Below, piece after piece: positions 1 through 11,561 of a stretch of DNA of 64,000 nucleotides. The notes under the pieces were generated by a model that worked only from the letters and a program-made list of their open reading frames with translations, had not been told where the DNA came from and searched no databases. The stretch comes from Aspidapion aeneum (Eukaryota; Arthropoda; Insecta; Coleoptera; Brentidae), in assembly GCA_963576565.1 (NCBI GenBank), contig OY755038.1, positions 177,126,438 to 177,190,437 of the forward strand, read 5' to 3'. Each line of letters opens with the position of its first letter. The stretch's first letter is position 1. The position numbers were made by a program, and so were the translations under genes.

Positions 1-59
1 CACTCAGAAAACAATTTTTTCTCTAAGAAGGAAAAAACAAAACTGTTTTGGATTAAATT

Positions 60-600
60 TGGATTACCGACTACTGTGGAATGTGCACATTGAGATATCG
101 TGTGGAAAACTTGTCAGGAATACCTTTGTGCTTATCCCACTGTGTGGCAAATGATGTACTGAGACAATCCTACTTCTCACTATTTTAAAGTGATATGGAA
201 TATGCATTGCTAGTATGGGGACATGCCACAGACACAAATAAAGTTTTTGCTGCACAAAGGATTCTTGCTAGTTTTGGTTATATTGAAGACAGCCGACCTG
301 CTTTTAAACAATTGAAAATCCTAACATTCCCATCCCTATACATATATCTCAATCTTATTTATGGCATAGAGAACTTGGAAAACTTTAAGCTACACTCGGA
401 TTGCACTCGGAGGTACACAATACAATACCAGGAATAACAACAACATAAAACCTGCATTTTTTTTTGGGGGGGGGGGGTCCATTTTTACAATAAACTGCCC
501 AATGAAATAAAAAACCTTGATTATAAAAAGTTCTGGGTTAAAGGGTTTTCAATAAGAAATGCGTTTTTTTTCTTGGAAGAAATTATTTTTTATAGATTTT
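60..600 (+). pseudogene. Non-LTR retrotransposon reverse transcriptase, C-terminal remnant
   Basis: Conceptual translation across several frames resembles the far C-terminal part of Jockey/CR1-type LINE polymerases. A segment near 195-230 reads EYALLVWGHATD, matching the conserved region after the RT thumb. It is followed near 270-330 by a GYIEDSRPAFKQLKILTFPS stretch. A later segment near 495-590 begins YNKLPNEIKNL, as in the C-terminal tails of these proteins. Stops and a poly-T/poly-G run near 460-478 break the frame. The RT catalytic core is not in the window; it may lie before base 1 or be lost by 5' truncation. The family identity is inferred from these motifs. Confidence 0.7.
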
Positions 601-1119
601 AAACTGCATTAAATTTAATAATGATTATTTTATGAATGTTTTTGTAAAAGTTGTCATTTTGATATTTTTATTCTGTCTGTAATGTAAAAAACTTGACAGA
701 ATTATCAAAATTCAAATATTAATTTTAGCTCACATGTATACTATAATATAGTTGTTTTTAATCATTTTCACTTACTTATTTCGACGCCTAAGAAGACTAC
801 TCATCCACTCTGTCACATTTCTGGAATTTCTCACTATCGTGGGATAATTTTGTTCATCTTAGGGGTTGCAACATTAAGGGGAAAATACCAACCAATTTTT
901 TTTCTCGATTTTCAATCTACCATTTCGATTTCGGTAACTACGTAAAATCAAATTAATTTCCAGAACGGATACGTCGCAAAGCCAAACAAACCGAGAAAAC
1001 ACGCTACGAAACGCCATGTTTACGCAACTTTTGCTTTTTACAAAAAGTCATCAGTCAAAATAAGACGCCACCTCTGATATTTAATTACCTTACGGCCGAT
1101 TTGGCCACTATTTTAAGAG
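600..1119. other. AT-rich stretch without recognised gene
   Basis: No coding exon or clear element boundary was recognised. A fragment at 727-755 resembles the TTAGCTCACAC...TATAG palindrome that bounds the repeats at 49.3-51.3 kb. This suggests a degenerate copy of that terminus. Confidence 0.4.
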
Positions 1120-1659
1120 CAGTGGCGGTTCCTCCATAGGTGCACATGTGCATGTACACTCCCAAATTTTACTTAAAAAAATATTAAAATCTGACCATTA
1201 TTAAAATCTGACCATTATTTAATTAATAATTTCATGATAAATTACCAATAACCCCAAAAGGAATTCACCAAAGACTTGAATACTAACTAAGAATTAATAC
1301 CCGGTATGTATGTGTTTGTATTTGAGTTGAAACGAGGATGCGTAGGTCGGCGACCGCCGGCGCCGCGCTTAACTGGATCCAAATTCTGTGCACCGTTGAT
1401 GTTATGTCGCATTCTAATTACGAAATATAGAATATTACAGTACACAGAATCTGGGCCTTACTTTGGTTCATGCTCTTGTGAATCAATTGCGGCGATCGAT
1501 AACGCACGCACCCTCGTGATGCCGCCCACAGGTTGCCCTTGGCTGTGAAAGGTGCAGCTTAAATTAGTGCACTGAGACAACTTGGCGTTATCTGTTGGGT
1601 GTAGCTGCAATAATTTTTTGGTGTGCACCCCTAAAGTTTTACTCCACGCGCAACCACTG
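1120..1659. mobile_element. hAT-type non-autonomous DNA element (540 bp)
   Basis: The left end begins CAGTGGCGGTT and the right end finishes CAACCACTG, so both termini carry the CAGTG signature of hAT transposons in inverted orientation. Inside the ends, GGTGCACA on the left pairs with TGTGCACC on the right. An 8-bp near duplication flanks the element: TTTAAGAG at 1112-1119 and TTGAAGAG at 1660-1667, one mismatch. hAT transposases make 8-bp duplications. No transposase reading frame is present; the 80-residue open frame inside is taken as chance. Confidence 0.72.
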
Positions 1660-3360
1660 TTGAAGAGCTAAATAATGTAACTATTTTCATCAATATCACA
1701 TTGCAGTGAGAAAGGGCGAAAAGGGGGCATTTATGTACAGGTTCTCAATTATTCTTGTGAGCCCGTTATTATGTAAGTACGTTTTTTAATTAATTGTTTC
1801 TTTATTTAAATGTCAACGTAGCGAAACCAGATGCCCATGGTGTCCACCTTTTTATAATATACATGCTACATAAATAATATGCCTCATAACAATATGTGCA
1901 CTTTAGATATTAATTTTTATAGTAATAAAAATATCAAACAATATATGCATCAAGATATAAATAAATTTCATAAACTATAATCCCATTATCATCCCAAGGT
2001 AAAATTTAGCACACATGTAAACAAATAGTCTAAGAAAAAAATTTATAAAAATTAAGAAAAACAAAAAATCCATTTTTGAGATTTTATCAAAAATATAATT
2101 TTGGCATAGACCCTTTGTCCTTTTTTTCCGAAATAAGGCTATCAACACATCAAAGTTTGGCTTGTGATTCGTTCTCTACAGATAGCGAGTTTCAGCTAAT
2201 TATCTTAAACGGTTTAAAAATTATAGAAGTTTGGTCAATATTTTTATTTTTGGAAACGCATAACTCAAAAAATATGCAACCATAAAATTTCAAAATTTGT
2301 ATTTTTACTTTTTATTAGGAGGATAATAACTACACAAAAACTCACCATCATCAAAAAACTCAAGGTTCAAAAATATTTTTAAATTGGTTGAATTGATGTG
2401 GACTTACCCATATCTAGAGCTATTTGAATTTTTAGCACTAACCTAAAAAATTACGAAAAAACTTTAATCTGTAGTTACTTTTTAACACTTTGTACAAAAT
2501 TTTTTATTTAAAAAAATGAAAACTGTACTAGTATTGTTGTATTGTGCTGACTTTGAGTTTTCTATAGGAATTTGTAACGTCGCCATAAAAAAAATTACTT
2601 AAAATGGTCATAACCCTGTGTTTTTAACAGTGCAAACCTATTTTGTTTTTGTTTCACAAAATATTAATAGAAGCAAAGTATTATTTATTTGTTATATATT
2701 TTTTTTTAAATATCGTTACGTCTAAGAAATTTACATACTTTTTCATCTATTAAGATTTTTTTCATTTAGAATTATTAATTAAAACCCCCCTGTACTCCGA
2801 CCCTGTATACGTCACACCCATCCAGCAATTTTTATTTTAAAGACAAACAATCTGTTTATGACCACATTAAATTTTATTGTCGTATCTTGCATAACGAAGC
2901 TCCTGGATTTTTTTTCTACCCAACGCCCAACATAAATTTATCAAAAAAAAAATAATAATTTTTTATTTCTTGGAAGAAACTAAATAAATATATTTTTTTT
3001 AGCGCTTAAAATAAAAGTGTATATGTCCTTATAATTGATGCAAAGTTTCATTGCTTTAGCTTTACATTTGAATTTTATACAGAATTTTAACGAGAAAGAT
3101 GCAATTAAAAATAAAACACCCTGTATCTTTGCTCTGTACTGGGTTCGAGGTGAGCACCACTTTGTAAAATAATACTATAGTGTTGTACTATAATCGTGCC
3201 AAGTTTTATTATGGTACGCAAAAATGCAGACAAGAATGGCTTAGGCTCCGGACTATTATAGTAGTATTTTAAATCAGAAGATATTTTTTTGCAATTTTTG
3301 GGCCAAGTATTATTAGCACAAAAATCTTTGACTTTGATAAAATTGGGTCATTTTCAATAG
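1660..3360. other. AT-rich intergenic or intronic DNA without recognised gene
   Basis: Nothing coding was recognised. The sequence CACCCTGTATC near 3117 is the typical inverted end of the TACAGGGTG-type MITEs found elsewhere in the window. A second CCTGTATAC lies near 2800, but a matching opposite end could not be placed with certainty. Confidence 0.4.
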
Positions 3361-3364
3361 ATTT

Positions 3365-3690
3365 CTGAAAAACTAGTTTTTTTTTTCTTTAGTCATAGCG
3401 ACTGTTAAAGAAAGTGCATGATCTGTGTATTCTAGTTCTTCATCAACAGGGGTTTCTGTTTTAATAAAGGATCTACTTAATGTATCTGCAATATACATTT
3501 TTGAACCGGGTAGATATTCACTTTTTAAATTATATTTTTATAATTTTTACAGCATTCTTTGCAATCTAGCATTAACATCATCTAAATTTTTTTGAAAAAT
3601 AGATATTACAGGTTTATGATCTGTTTTTATCAATACTTCACGACCATATATCCAAAAATTTTTCGCAAGAGAAAACTATACTTCTCTAAA
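3365..3690 (-). pseudogene. Ty3/Gypsy RNase H fragment
   Basis: Read on the minus strand, this stretch resembles the RNase H region of Gypsy polymerases. It contains an AEQKYAQIEKE block, then TDHKPVISIFQKNLDDVNAR, then a segment ending IADTLSRS, the usual end of the domain before integrase. An in-frame stop follows the first block. It lies directly next to a Gag start, so the protease and reverse transcriptase that normally separate these parts are missing. The resemblance is to Mag-like Gypsy elements; assignment is by motif only. Confidence 0.7.
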
Positions 3691-3692
3691 TA

Positions 3693-3953
3693 CTAACTCT
3701 TTTTCAATTTGCGCGTATTTTTGTTCTGCTTTGTTAAGACATCTTCAAGTTTTGTGATTTTTTCTTGTACAAAAGTATTGTATATATCAAGTGCATTTTC
3801 ACCCATTACGTTTAATAACAAGGCTATTTTTATTTTTTCTTCAGCTGTACTTTTGCTTGATGCTAACAAAAATATATCAAACCTTTGTTTCCATTTTGTC
3901 CAAGCCTGAGGCATATTAACATCAAAAGGTTCTGGTGGTTTAAAAAATTCCAT
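3693..3953 (-). pseudogene. Ty3/Gypsy Gag N-terminal fragment
   Basis: The 86-residue frame begins MEFFKPPEPFDV and continues with AWTKWKQRFDIFLLAS and a GENALDIYNTF segment. These match the capsid N-terminus of Mag-like Gypsy elements. The last dozen residues read out of frame through the RNase H sequence that follows, which marks a deletion joining Gag to the end of Pol. It is a dead remnant of a minus-strand element whose 5' LTR may be the stretch at 4070-4287. Confidence 0.7.
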
Positions 3954-4069
3954 GATTTTTATTTATTAAACAATGGTGGAGGGAACTTACAAAAGCCTTG
4001 ACCTTGTCTAGCCCGTCTTTACTGTTTTTCTACAGTTTTAGGCGATTGCAGGCACACACTTGGACACCA

Positions 4070-4287
4070 TGTTTTATATTTATGTTTGTACTTTATTTTA
4101 TTATTTGTTAAATAATAAACAAGTTTTTTTTTATGTGTTTTATTATAAAAATGGGAAATACCACAGCTGGCTTACTGGCTGCTATTAATTAAATTCTATT
4201 TGACAGTCATTCAACTGAAGTTGTTCTTAAACCTAAATTATAGTCAACCAGTAAAGTTACACAAATTAAACTAGCTTAGACTACACA
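4070..4287 (-). repeat. Probable 5' LTR of the collapsed Gypsy element
   Basis: On the minus strand this 218-bp stretch starts TGTGTAGTC and ends ATAAAACA, giving TG...CA termini. It is followed directly by TGGTGTCCAAGTGTG, in primer-binding-site position, and then by the Gag fragment. No second LTR copy was found on the other side, so the boundaries rest on position and termini only. Confidence 0.5.
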
Positions 4288-4299
4288 ACGTAGTGTCAG

Positions 4300-4790
4300 C
4301 TTTGGTTATCGTGTCAAAAAGAAGAAAAAAAGTTGCTCCGATTTAAAAAAAATTTATATATCTTTGCGTTTCAGATGATTTCGATACTTTTGTCGCGCTG
4401 TCTGTCTGTCTGTAACGACCAACCCGCATAACTCAAAAACTACTTGCCTGATTTTAATGAAATTTGGTACCTAGGTTGGGTTTAGGCTCGAGATAGTCCC
4501 ATTTAAAAATAAATAAAATCCACCTGACATAAGCCGAAAAAAATAGTGGGGGTAGATTTCAATAATTAGAGTTCTGGTTAAAATATTACTTGTATGTGGT
4601 AACTGTGCATGAAGATAAAAAAATACATTATAGTTCATTTTGTTCAGTGGTGCTACCAATCGAACGCGACCCGGGTGGCGGATAGGGTCTTATTTTCGCG
4701 GAACAAAATGGGTAAAAATTACATTATACATTAATTTTGTGAGCTTAGGTGCCCAAAAATTGACAGAGTATTTTTGTATGTACTTATGTA
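4300..4790 (+). repeat. Diverged copy of the (GTCT)n / palindrome-bounded repeat
   Basis: This region matches the copies at 49.35-51.34 kb in order. It has a GTTGCTCCGATTT block, TATATCTTTGCGTTTCAGAT, a short (GTCT)n run near 4399-4413, GTAACGACCAAC, CATAACTCAAAAAC, ATGAAATTTGGTACCTAGG, one GTGGGGGTAGATTTCAA unit, and an end reading GTGAGCTTAGG...ACAGAGTATTTTTG near 4739-4775. Only one unit of the internal tandem repeat is seen here, against three and seven in the other copies. Confidence 0.75.
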
Positions 4791-4959
4791 ACGCCAATCT
4801 TTATGTATATACTCCACTCTTTTTGAGGCCAAATTTATGGTGATCAAATATATAAATACTGTATATACGAAACCAACCAACCAAATCTTACAACTAACCT
4901 GAACAAAAACATGACTTTTTATACTATAATTTAAAAATTTTCATTTATGTGTCTTCTGT

Positions 4960-5070
4960 ACGCATTTACCCGGGTGCGCTTTTTCTCTCTATGCGGATAT
5001 TTCCTGTGCGCCTTTTTACTGTGCGAAATTTTTCTATGCGCATTTTTCCTGTGTGCATATTTCTGGTCAC
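4960..5070 (+). repeat. Short degenerate minisatellite (about 15 bp unit)
   Basis: About six units of the form TGTGCGCCTTTTTAC follow one another with substitutions, for example TATGCGCATTTTTCC. The array lies upstream of the UBXN6 exon, probably in an intron. The 65-residue open frame it creates is a by-product. Confidence 0.6.
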
Positions 5071-5769
5071 CCTTTTAACAAATATTCAACAAGATATTCA
5101 ATTTATTATAAAAATAAGTTACTGGAAGGTCCCCGTCCATACATAGATGTATAGCCAACTGTACAGCAAACGTTCGAAGGTTTTGTTTAGAGTGAGAATA
5201 TGCAAGAATTACGGACAATGTAAATTTCTCTCTTTAGTTCCAGGAGAAGGTAAGAATTTTTTTTACCAATTTATACCAAGGGGTTACGATCAATGATCTT
5301 GTTGTTTGATATTAGAATGTTGTGTTTTTGGTAAAGTATTTGTTTCTTAATAAAAAAAAATGGAAACTTGATGTGCAGCATTTAAAAAGTGTGCTTTAAT
5401 TAAATCTCTCTAATCATCTGTACAGAGCGTGCTCTGTCTACAAAAGATATCCAACATTTTTAACACATTTTATGTGTCAAGGCCTATCCAGTTTTGTAAA
5501 CGGTTACTACCCGCGTGTTGCAGCATTTGTACCGGGCATTTTTCTTGTACAAGGAAAGGCCATTTTATAAAAGGACCATTGCCTTAATTTAATACATGAA
5601 AGATATCATTTGAAAAGCCTCCTTGATGCTCTCGGCGGTTCATGCATCAATAGTTGGCCTCGGGCAAAAATTTTATACTTCGGCCCTTGGTAGAAAAATA
5701 ACTATTTAGGACCAACCAACCAACGGCTAATAACGATATTAAAGTTTCCTCTCTCTCTTTTAATTTAAG

Positions 5770-5899
5770 ATCTGAAATGGCGGAGAAGCAGTTACAACTT
5801 CGAACCAAAGCAATGAGAGAAAAAGATGAATTAAGAGAAATTAGAAAGTACAAATTTTCTCTTATAAGAGTCAGATTTCCTGACGGAATATATCTGCAG
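5770..5899 (+). CDS. UBXN6: UBXN6 (UBXD1) penultimate exon
   Basis: The 130-bp exon is preceded by a polypyrimidine tract and AG at 5768-5769 and followed by GTAACT at 5900. It enters with one base completing a codon, then reads SEMAEKQLQLRTKAMREKDE and ends with RVRFPDGIYLQ. This matches the helix before the UBX domain and its first beta strand in animal UBXN6, where LRTKAMREK is strongly conserved. UBXN6 binds the p97/VCP ATPase through PUB, VIM and UBX elements and works in endolysosomal sorting and damaged-lysosome clearance. The PUB domain and N-terminus are encoded upstream and were not found in the window. The next exon continues in phase 0 at 11562. Family assignment is confident; exon edges are inferred from splice consensus. 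Confidence 0.88.
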
Positions 5900-6479
5900 G
5901 TAACTATTCTTTTTTTATTTTATTTAAAGTAGCATAAATCCCGCTATTGTGCTAGAGTATAGTGTTGTTTATACATACTTGTAATGACGTCATACCAAAA
6001 AATATCGTCTATTATTTGTTTTTCAAAGTTCAGGGTGAAACACCTATTCTCAAAATACAGTGTGCAACACAAAAAATATCCGTGTAAGTGGTACCGGGCG
6101 AGAAGATTCAGCTAGGTTAGCTCTTGTTTTCGATATATTTGGAACTAAAGACCAAAGAGCGGCCTACCATTTCTTCCCGTATAACTAATAAAGTGAGCTT
6201 TTCTGGAAAAAATGTGTAAAGAGCTTATTTGAAGGCAATAAAATTGCCTTTCTTTTTCTTGGCCAGAATTGCACGCCGGCGAGGAGATAAAAACAGGACT
6301 TTTTTGTATTACAATCAAGTTTTTATCAAAAAAAAATAAAGTGTTGAGATCTTCAAAACTATGGTGATTTCATAGAGAGAAATTCCACCACCAAACTCTG
6401 ATGCCGACAAAAACATTCTTTAAAAGTATGATGCTCCTGATGATCATTTAGAAGCTTGCTTGCTTAAGGTATCGCGACA

Positions 6480-6780
6480 TTTTTACAACCACAATTTAAA
6501 TTTTAAAAACATTTAATAAAAAAATAACCCAACTGCTAAATTACTTGTTAGTACTAGTCGCAGTTGAGTACAAAATTGATAGGTATACCTGTAATCCACA
6601 AATACCAACTTTTAATTTTGATGCCCAAACCGCACTTACGAAATTATACAGTTTTTTATTTTTATGAATCAGGTTATTGGGTAATTTTGTACCCAACTGC
6701 GACTAGTAGTTACAAGAAAATTTAGCACTTGGGTGTTTTTTTATAAAAAAAAAAATTTCAACTTTTAGGTCTTATTTAGC
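6480..6780. repeat. Palindromic MITE-like element
   Basis: Left-arm CTAGTCGCAGTTGAGTACAA near 6554 is the reverse complement, with one mismatch, of TTGTACCCAACTGCGACTAG near 6690. Pairing continues outward through CTAAATTAC/AAATTTAG and into A- and T-rich flanks. No target duplication was fixed. Confidence 0.6.
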
Positions 6781-7727
6781 CTTATAAAAAGCACTACTAC
6801 TGCAGTTGTGTAAAAACAAATCTGGCATTATGATTGTCATTAAAAAATATTTTGAGTGACAAAGTTAAGGTTTTTACTATAAAAGTTTTAACTAGGGCCA
6901 TGCATCCTGGAAACCTGGCGTCTCCAGGGATAGCGACAAGCCCAGGTGACCTGTCTCGGAATTTTCATGGGCGACTTGGAATTATTAGAGTACCTATAGT
7001 AGCATGTACTTTTTCTAAAATTTTATAAATCGATCTTGGAAGTTTTATAGTACCTACAGTATGTAAAAAGACATTTAAATATTAAAAGACAACACTTCAA
7101 ATGCTTATATTTAAAATTTTTGTCGAACTATTTATCTTTAAAAAGTAATTTAATACAAAAAAACTACAAAACAGTTTAATGAATACACTTTTACTTGCCT
7201 ACAAAGATCAAAAAAATAATTTCTGTGGGATTACTCGGTATACTTTGTGCAAAAACATGATTTTTTTTAAATACATATATAGCGTTTGTTTTTTTTTTTT
7301 TTAGTTTATGAAATAAAGGCATCAAAGCAAACCAAACCTTTTAACACTTTAACTGCCATGTGTACCATATATGGACACGGCAAATTTTAATTCTCTGCCA
7401 TGTGTACACATATTGGACACATGTATTAAAAAGATTCTCGGCCATGTGTGCGTGGCTGGTACACATCTGCCGTGTATTTAAATGGGAATATCGATGGATC
7501 TGGCGTGGCACTATACTATAATAAAAAAATAAAAAACATATTTTCTTGCATGACTTTTACTTAAAACAAATACAAATAAAGTGCTTAAGGCAAAAAAACT
7601 ATTTTGGCCCACGTGACTAAATCAGCTAAATATCTTATTAAACGAATTTGATGCTTTTTCCAAAACAATTCTCTTTTTTTGTAAACCATGTCCACTCAGG
7701 ACTAGTAAAGATTAGGACCTGGTAGGA

Positions 7728-7780
7728 CTAAGGTCACTATATCACGAAGAGGAACTTTGTGATATAGTGACCTTAGGTAG
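7728..7780. repeat. Perfect hairpin with CTAAGGTCACTATATCAC stem
   Basis: CTAAGGTCACTATATCAC pairs perfectly with GTGATATAGTGACCTTAG, leaving a loop of about 13 bases (GAAGAGGAACTTT). No element boundary or coding content is evident around it. Confidence 0.75.
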
Positions 7781-8079
7781 GGCCGATAAGGACCTTTAAG
7801 GTTAGGTTGGAATATGCGGTTTTTTTGTTGATCATCACTTCATCCATAACAGGGCCAATAAGGAGTAGGGGACTGACATGATATACGTAAGGACCTGGAC
7901 AAAATTTTTGCTATTCTTGCTTTCGGGCTTCCATGTATAATCTGTTTGTCGGAAAATCACAGGAGAATCATATCATAACAAAAAGATTTCATGTAAAAAA
8001 AAGTACGCGAAAATGGCATTCCGTAAAAAAAATTGAGATAAAAGTAAAGCCAAGTTCTCCAATACAAATTTCAAAATGA

Positions 8080-8215
8080 AAGGTTCTTACTAGTTTGGAA
8101 ATGTTTTTTTTAACTTTGCTATTACAGCCAAACTTATTTATGATCAATTTAGCTGCCTAAGAGTAATTTACAGCCGTAATAGCCAAGTTTAGAAAAACAT
8201 TTCCAAACTGGTAAG
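8080..8215. repeat. Short palindromic element
   Basis: GGTTCTTACTAGTTTGGAAA near 8083 pairs with TTTCCAAACTGGTAAGAAC near 8198. GCTATTACAGCC and GCCGTAATAGC extend the stem inward. The arrangement is that of a short foldback MITE. Confidence 0.65.
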
Positions 8216-8339
8216 AACATGAAATGTTTTTTCACTTCTTTTTTAAAGGAATTGGATAATATTTAATTTTTAAAGTAGTAAAATATGCGGAATATTGTTC
8301 AAAACTTTTGCAATGCCTTACTTAAAATTTTGAGGTTTT

Positions 8340-8945
8340 TTAATTTTTCCCATGGTCCTATCATAGTTCCTATCAGCCTTTCAAAGCTCAGCTCTCTAAC
8401 GTTTCTGAAAGTGGACAATGTTACTTTTACATAACTTTGCATGTATAGGGGAGGGAAGCAAACTAAAATTTTTGTGTCTTTAAATGTTTTCCTATAGTTT
8501 TATCATAGTTCCTATCAGTCTTGCAATGCTCAGCTCTCTAGCGTTTCTGGAAGTGGGTAATGTTACTTTTACATGACTTTACATTTATAGGGGAGGAGAG
8601 TAAATGAAAATTTTGGGGATTTTTAATTTCTTTCTATAGCTTTATCATATTTACTATCGGCCTTCCAAAGCTCAGCTCTCTAGCATGTCTGGAAGTGGGC
8701 AATGTTACTTTTTCATAACTTTACATTTATAGGGGAGGGAAGTAAATTAGAACTTTGGCGTGTTTTAATTTTTTCCTATGGTTTTATCATAGTTCCTATC
8801 AGTCTGCCAAAGCTTAGCTCTCTAGCATACCTTACATGTATAAGGGAGGGAAGTAAATTAGAATTTTGGGGTTTTTTGATTTTTTCCAGAGGTTTGGCCA
8901 TCATTTCTATGAGTCTGCTAAATTTTTAGCTTTGTGGCATGTCTG
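8340..8945 (+). repeat. Tandem array, about 150-bp unit, four to five copies
   Basis: A unit containing CCTATAGTTTTATCATAG, a CTCAGCTCTCTAGCG segment, GGAAGTGGGCAATGTTAC and TATAGGGGAGGGAAGTAAAT recurs from about 8345. Copies near 8490, 8630 and 8770 follow, with a shortened one after 8820. It lies inside the UBXN6 intron and produces the spurious 75-residue frame at 8702. Confidence 0.8.
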
Positions 8946-9796
8946 AAAGTACAGTAGAATTTTGATAATCTGTACATGAGTGAGTCAGTGAGTGGCAATT
9001 TCGACGTTTTTTGAAATTTCTTATCTACTTTATGAAAGTCCATGAAACTTGAAGGGGTTGTTAACTCTATGAAGATCTACGACTGTGCAAAGTTTGAGCT
9101 CGTAGATCATAGCTCATTCCGAAGTAGAGTTTTAGATAGGTCAAATATGGGCTGAAATGTTTCAAGAAAAGATGGTACGGCAGCGCGAACTTGGCGAGGC
9201 ACTGCCGTGCCCTTAGATAACCAGAGGCCGGCTGAGGCGAACTAATTGATTGATTGATGTGATTTCATCGATCTTTTTGCTCCAAATATGTATATTTTTT
9301 TAACAACAAAATTTCACGTGTCGTTTCCAGTATAAATTTTATGCCTTCATCGTGATTTTGCCTTTAAAAAAAATTGCATACAACGTTATTTTTTTAAACA
9401 TGTGTTTTGTTTTGGAATGTTTACTATACGGAATTACTAAACCTGCTTAAAATATTAAGTTAACTTATATGTGCAAAGGCAAAATATAATTTGTCTCCAG
9501 CGTTTTTAGCAACTGCTCAAATCCTGGAAGAATTTCGCCGTCAATTGAAATGGTATTATTCAAAACACAACTGTTTATGAATTAAATTATTGATATCATC
9601 AATCGGTACTAATGATTGGTTTAGGAAGTTGCCAGCATTTATCAATGAAATACATAGTCCGGGGCCATAGCGTCTTTCGTGGGCTTTCTGATGGAGATTT
9701 TACAAAACCTGTCTTAATCGATTATTAATGATCCACCAACACTGCCTGACCTGTTAACAGACCCAAAATTATCTCAGTCAAAAAGTAAGGTTAAGG

Positions 9797-10992
9797 TGTC
9801 AAAATATTTTTTGAATTCTGAACAGTTTAAGCTAGAGTAATGGAACTTGGTACGCATATCGGCCTTCACGCCTTTTTTGGCTGTCAAAAAAAATTATGTT
9901 TTGCCCCTAGGGGGCGCATGGGGCCAAAATTTGTTCTTAGATTATGCCTTTTATCTTCTAAACTATTGCACCTGCACAACTATGTGTTAGTAAACTGGTA
10001 GCTTATACAATTACACACAGGCCTAATATATTTTTAAAAAATCGAAGCTGTTAGCAGGGCCCTCCAGGTACGGGCAACATTTTTTGTAATATACTATATA
10101 TATATATATGCACCAAAGAGTTGCGGTTGACTACTTCTTAATTTTATATACTGTAATGGGACAACATCTTATTTTGGCCCTACCGCAGAATCTGACATCA
10201 CTCATTCAAGATATTTTATTGTGTCGGCAACATATCATAAAATACAAAAACTTCCATCTTTATGGGCAACCCCTACATAGGGGTTAGAAATTTTTAAGTT
10301 TAAGCAATTTAGGGGCCATTAAGATAATTTTTTGCCACAGGTAATGGATCAATGAACGAAATCCGATATAAATTGCCTCAAAAATTAGCTTTTTTAAGTT
10401 TGCCACAATTTGATACGATAAAATTGCTTAAATTTTAAAATTTATAACGGCTATGTATGGGCCGCCTGTAAAGATGAAAATTTGTGATATGTGACCGACC
10501 CAATAAAATATCTTGAATGAGTGATTTTCTGATTTTGCGGTGAGGTCAAAAAAATATGTTGTGACCTCTTGCAGCCCCTAGGAGCCGGGGGCAGGGTTAA
10601 AAAGTATATAAAATTAAGAAGTGGTCAAGTGCAACCCTTTGGTGGACATTTGCCGACATAGGGCAGAGTATAAGTTAATTAGGCTTTTTTTATTTTAAAT
10701 TACAAAAATTTTTGCCCCTGCCTCGTTAACAGCTTCATTGTTTTTTTATATGGTAGACCTGTGGGTAATTGTATGAGCTACCAATTTGATAAGAAATAGT
10801 TGTTCAGGTGCAATAGTTTAAAAGATATAAGGCATAATCTAAAAATACATTTTGCCCGTTTGCACCCTCGGAGGGCAAACTATATATCTTTTTTGACAGC
10901 CAAAAAATTAGTACGTGAAGGCCGATGTGCGTGTTAAGTTTCATTACCATAGCTTAAATCGTTTAGAATTGAAAAAATATTTTGACACCCTA
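9797..10992. repeat. Large foldback element (arms about 0.5 kb)
   Basis: The left arm starts GGTGTCAAAATATTTTTTGAA and reappears inverted as AAAAAATATTTTGACACC at the right end near 10970. Further paired blocks include GGCCTTCACG with CGTGAAGGCC, TTGCACCTG with CAGGTGCAA, AATCGAAGCTGTTA with TAACAGCTTC, and GACATCACTCATTCAAG with CTTGAATGAGTGAT. The centre is near 10370. No coding capacity is seen. The right outer side abuts a CAGACAGACAGG tract and a family-B repeat. Confidence 0.8.
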
Positions 10993-11094
10993 CAGACAGA
11001 CAGGTGTTGTAAAATCTTCATCAAAAAGTCCACGGAGGCTAAATTTTACCACTTTAGAAGTTACTTTTTTTTTGGAAATAGAATAACAAAACTT

Positions 11095-11225
11095 TTGTTT
11101 GTACATTTCAGGAGCTATCGTGTTACGGACAGAAATAATATACACACTGACAGACATCACGACGATATTGCTAGGATAGGTCAAAATACATCCAAATAAC
11201 ACATTTTTGGCGTTATCTCAAAAAA
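11095..11225 (-). repeat. Family-B dispersed repeat, copy 1
   Basis: Read on the minus strand, this matches 38244-38365 on the plus strand almost throughout: GATAACGCC, AATGTGTTATTTGG, GTATTTTGACCTATCC, ATATCGTCGTGATGTCTGTC, then a GT-rich tract, TCCGTAACACGATAGCTCC. Both copies carry the GTCTGTC-type tract followed by GTAAC. Confidence 0.8.
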
Positions 11226-11561
11226 ACAATTTTAAAAATATATTAAAAAAAGCTTATTTTTTTAAATAAGTTAATCCTACTTCAAACCGAACCTTATTAC
11301 CTTTATCGTGCAAATGTATGCATAATTCACCAAAATTTCGATTGTATGTTGTTGTAATTTTTAATAAAGTTATAATAAAAAATTAAAAAATTGTTAATTT
11401 TGAAACTCGATATCTAAAAAACAAAGAGGTTTGATGCAAAATGCATTAGGAAAAAAATAATATTCTTTTGACCTTTCCTACCTCCTCTTAAAAGTTTGGT
11501 ACATCATTTAAATTACACCCTGTATAGCATTTTGTAATTTAAGACATTTGTCGTTTTTTAG

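Larger units (their letters stand above)
5900..11561 (+). other. UBXN6 intron (5.7 kb) loaded with repeats
   Basis: The intron runs from GTAACT to TTTTTTAG. It holds no recognised exon. Separately listed within it are a palindromic element near 6480, a perfect hairpin at 7728, a palindrome at 8080, a 150-bp tandem array at 8340, and a large foldback at 9797. A family-B (GTCT)-type repeat lies at 11095, and a CACCCTGTATAG MITE-type end near 11517. Confidence 0.8.
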
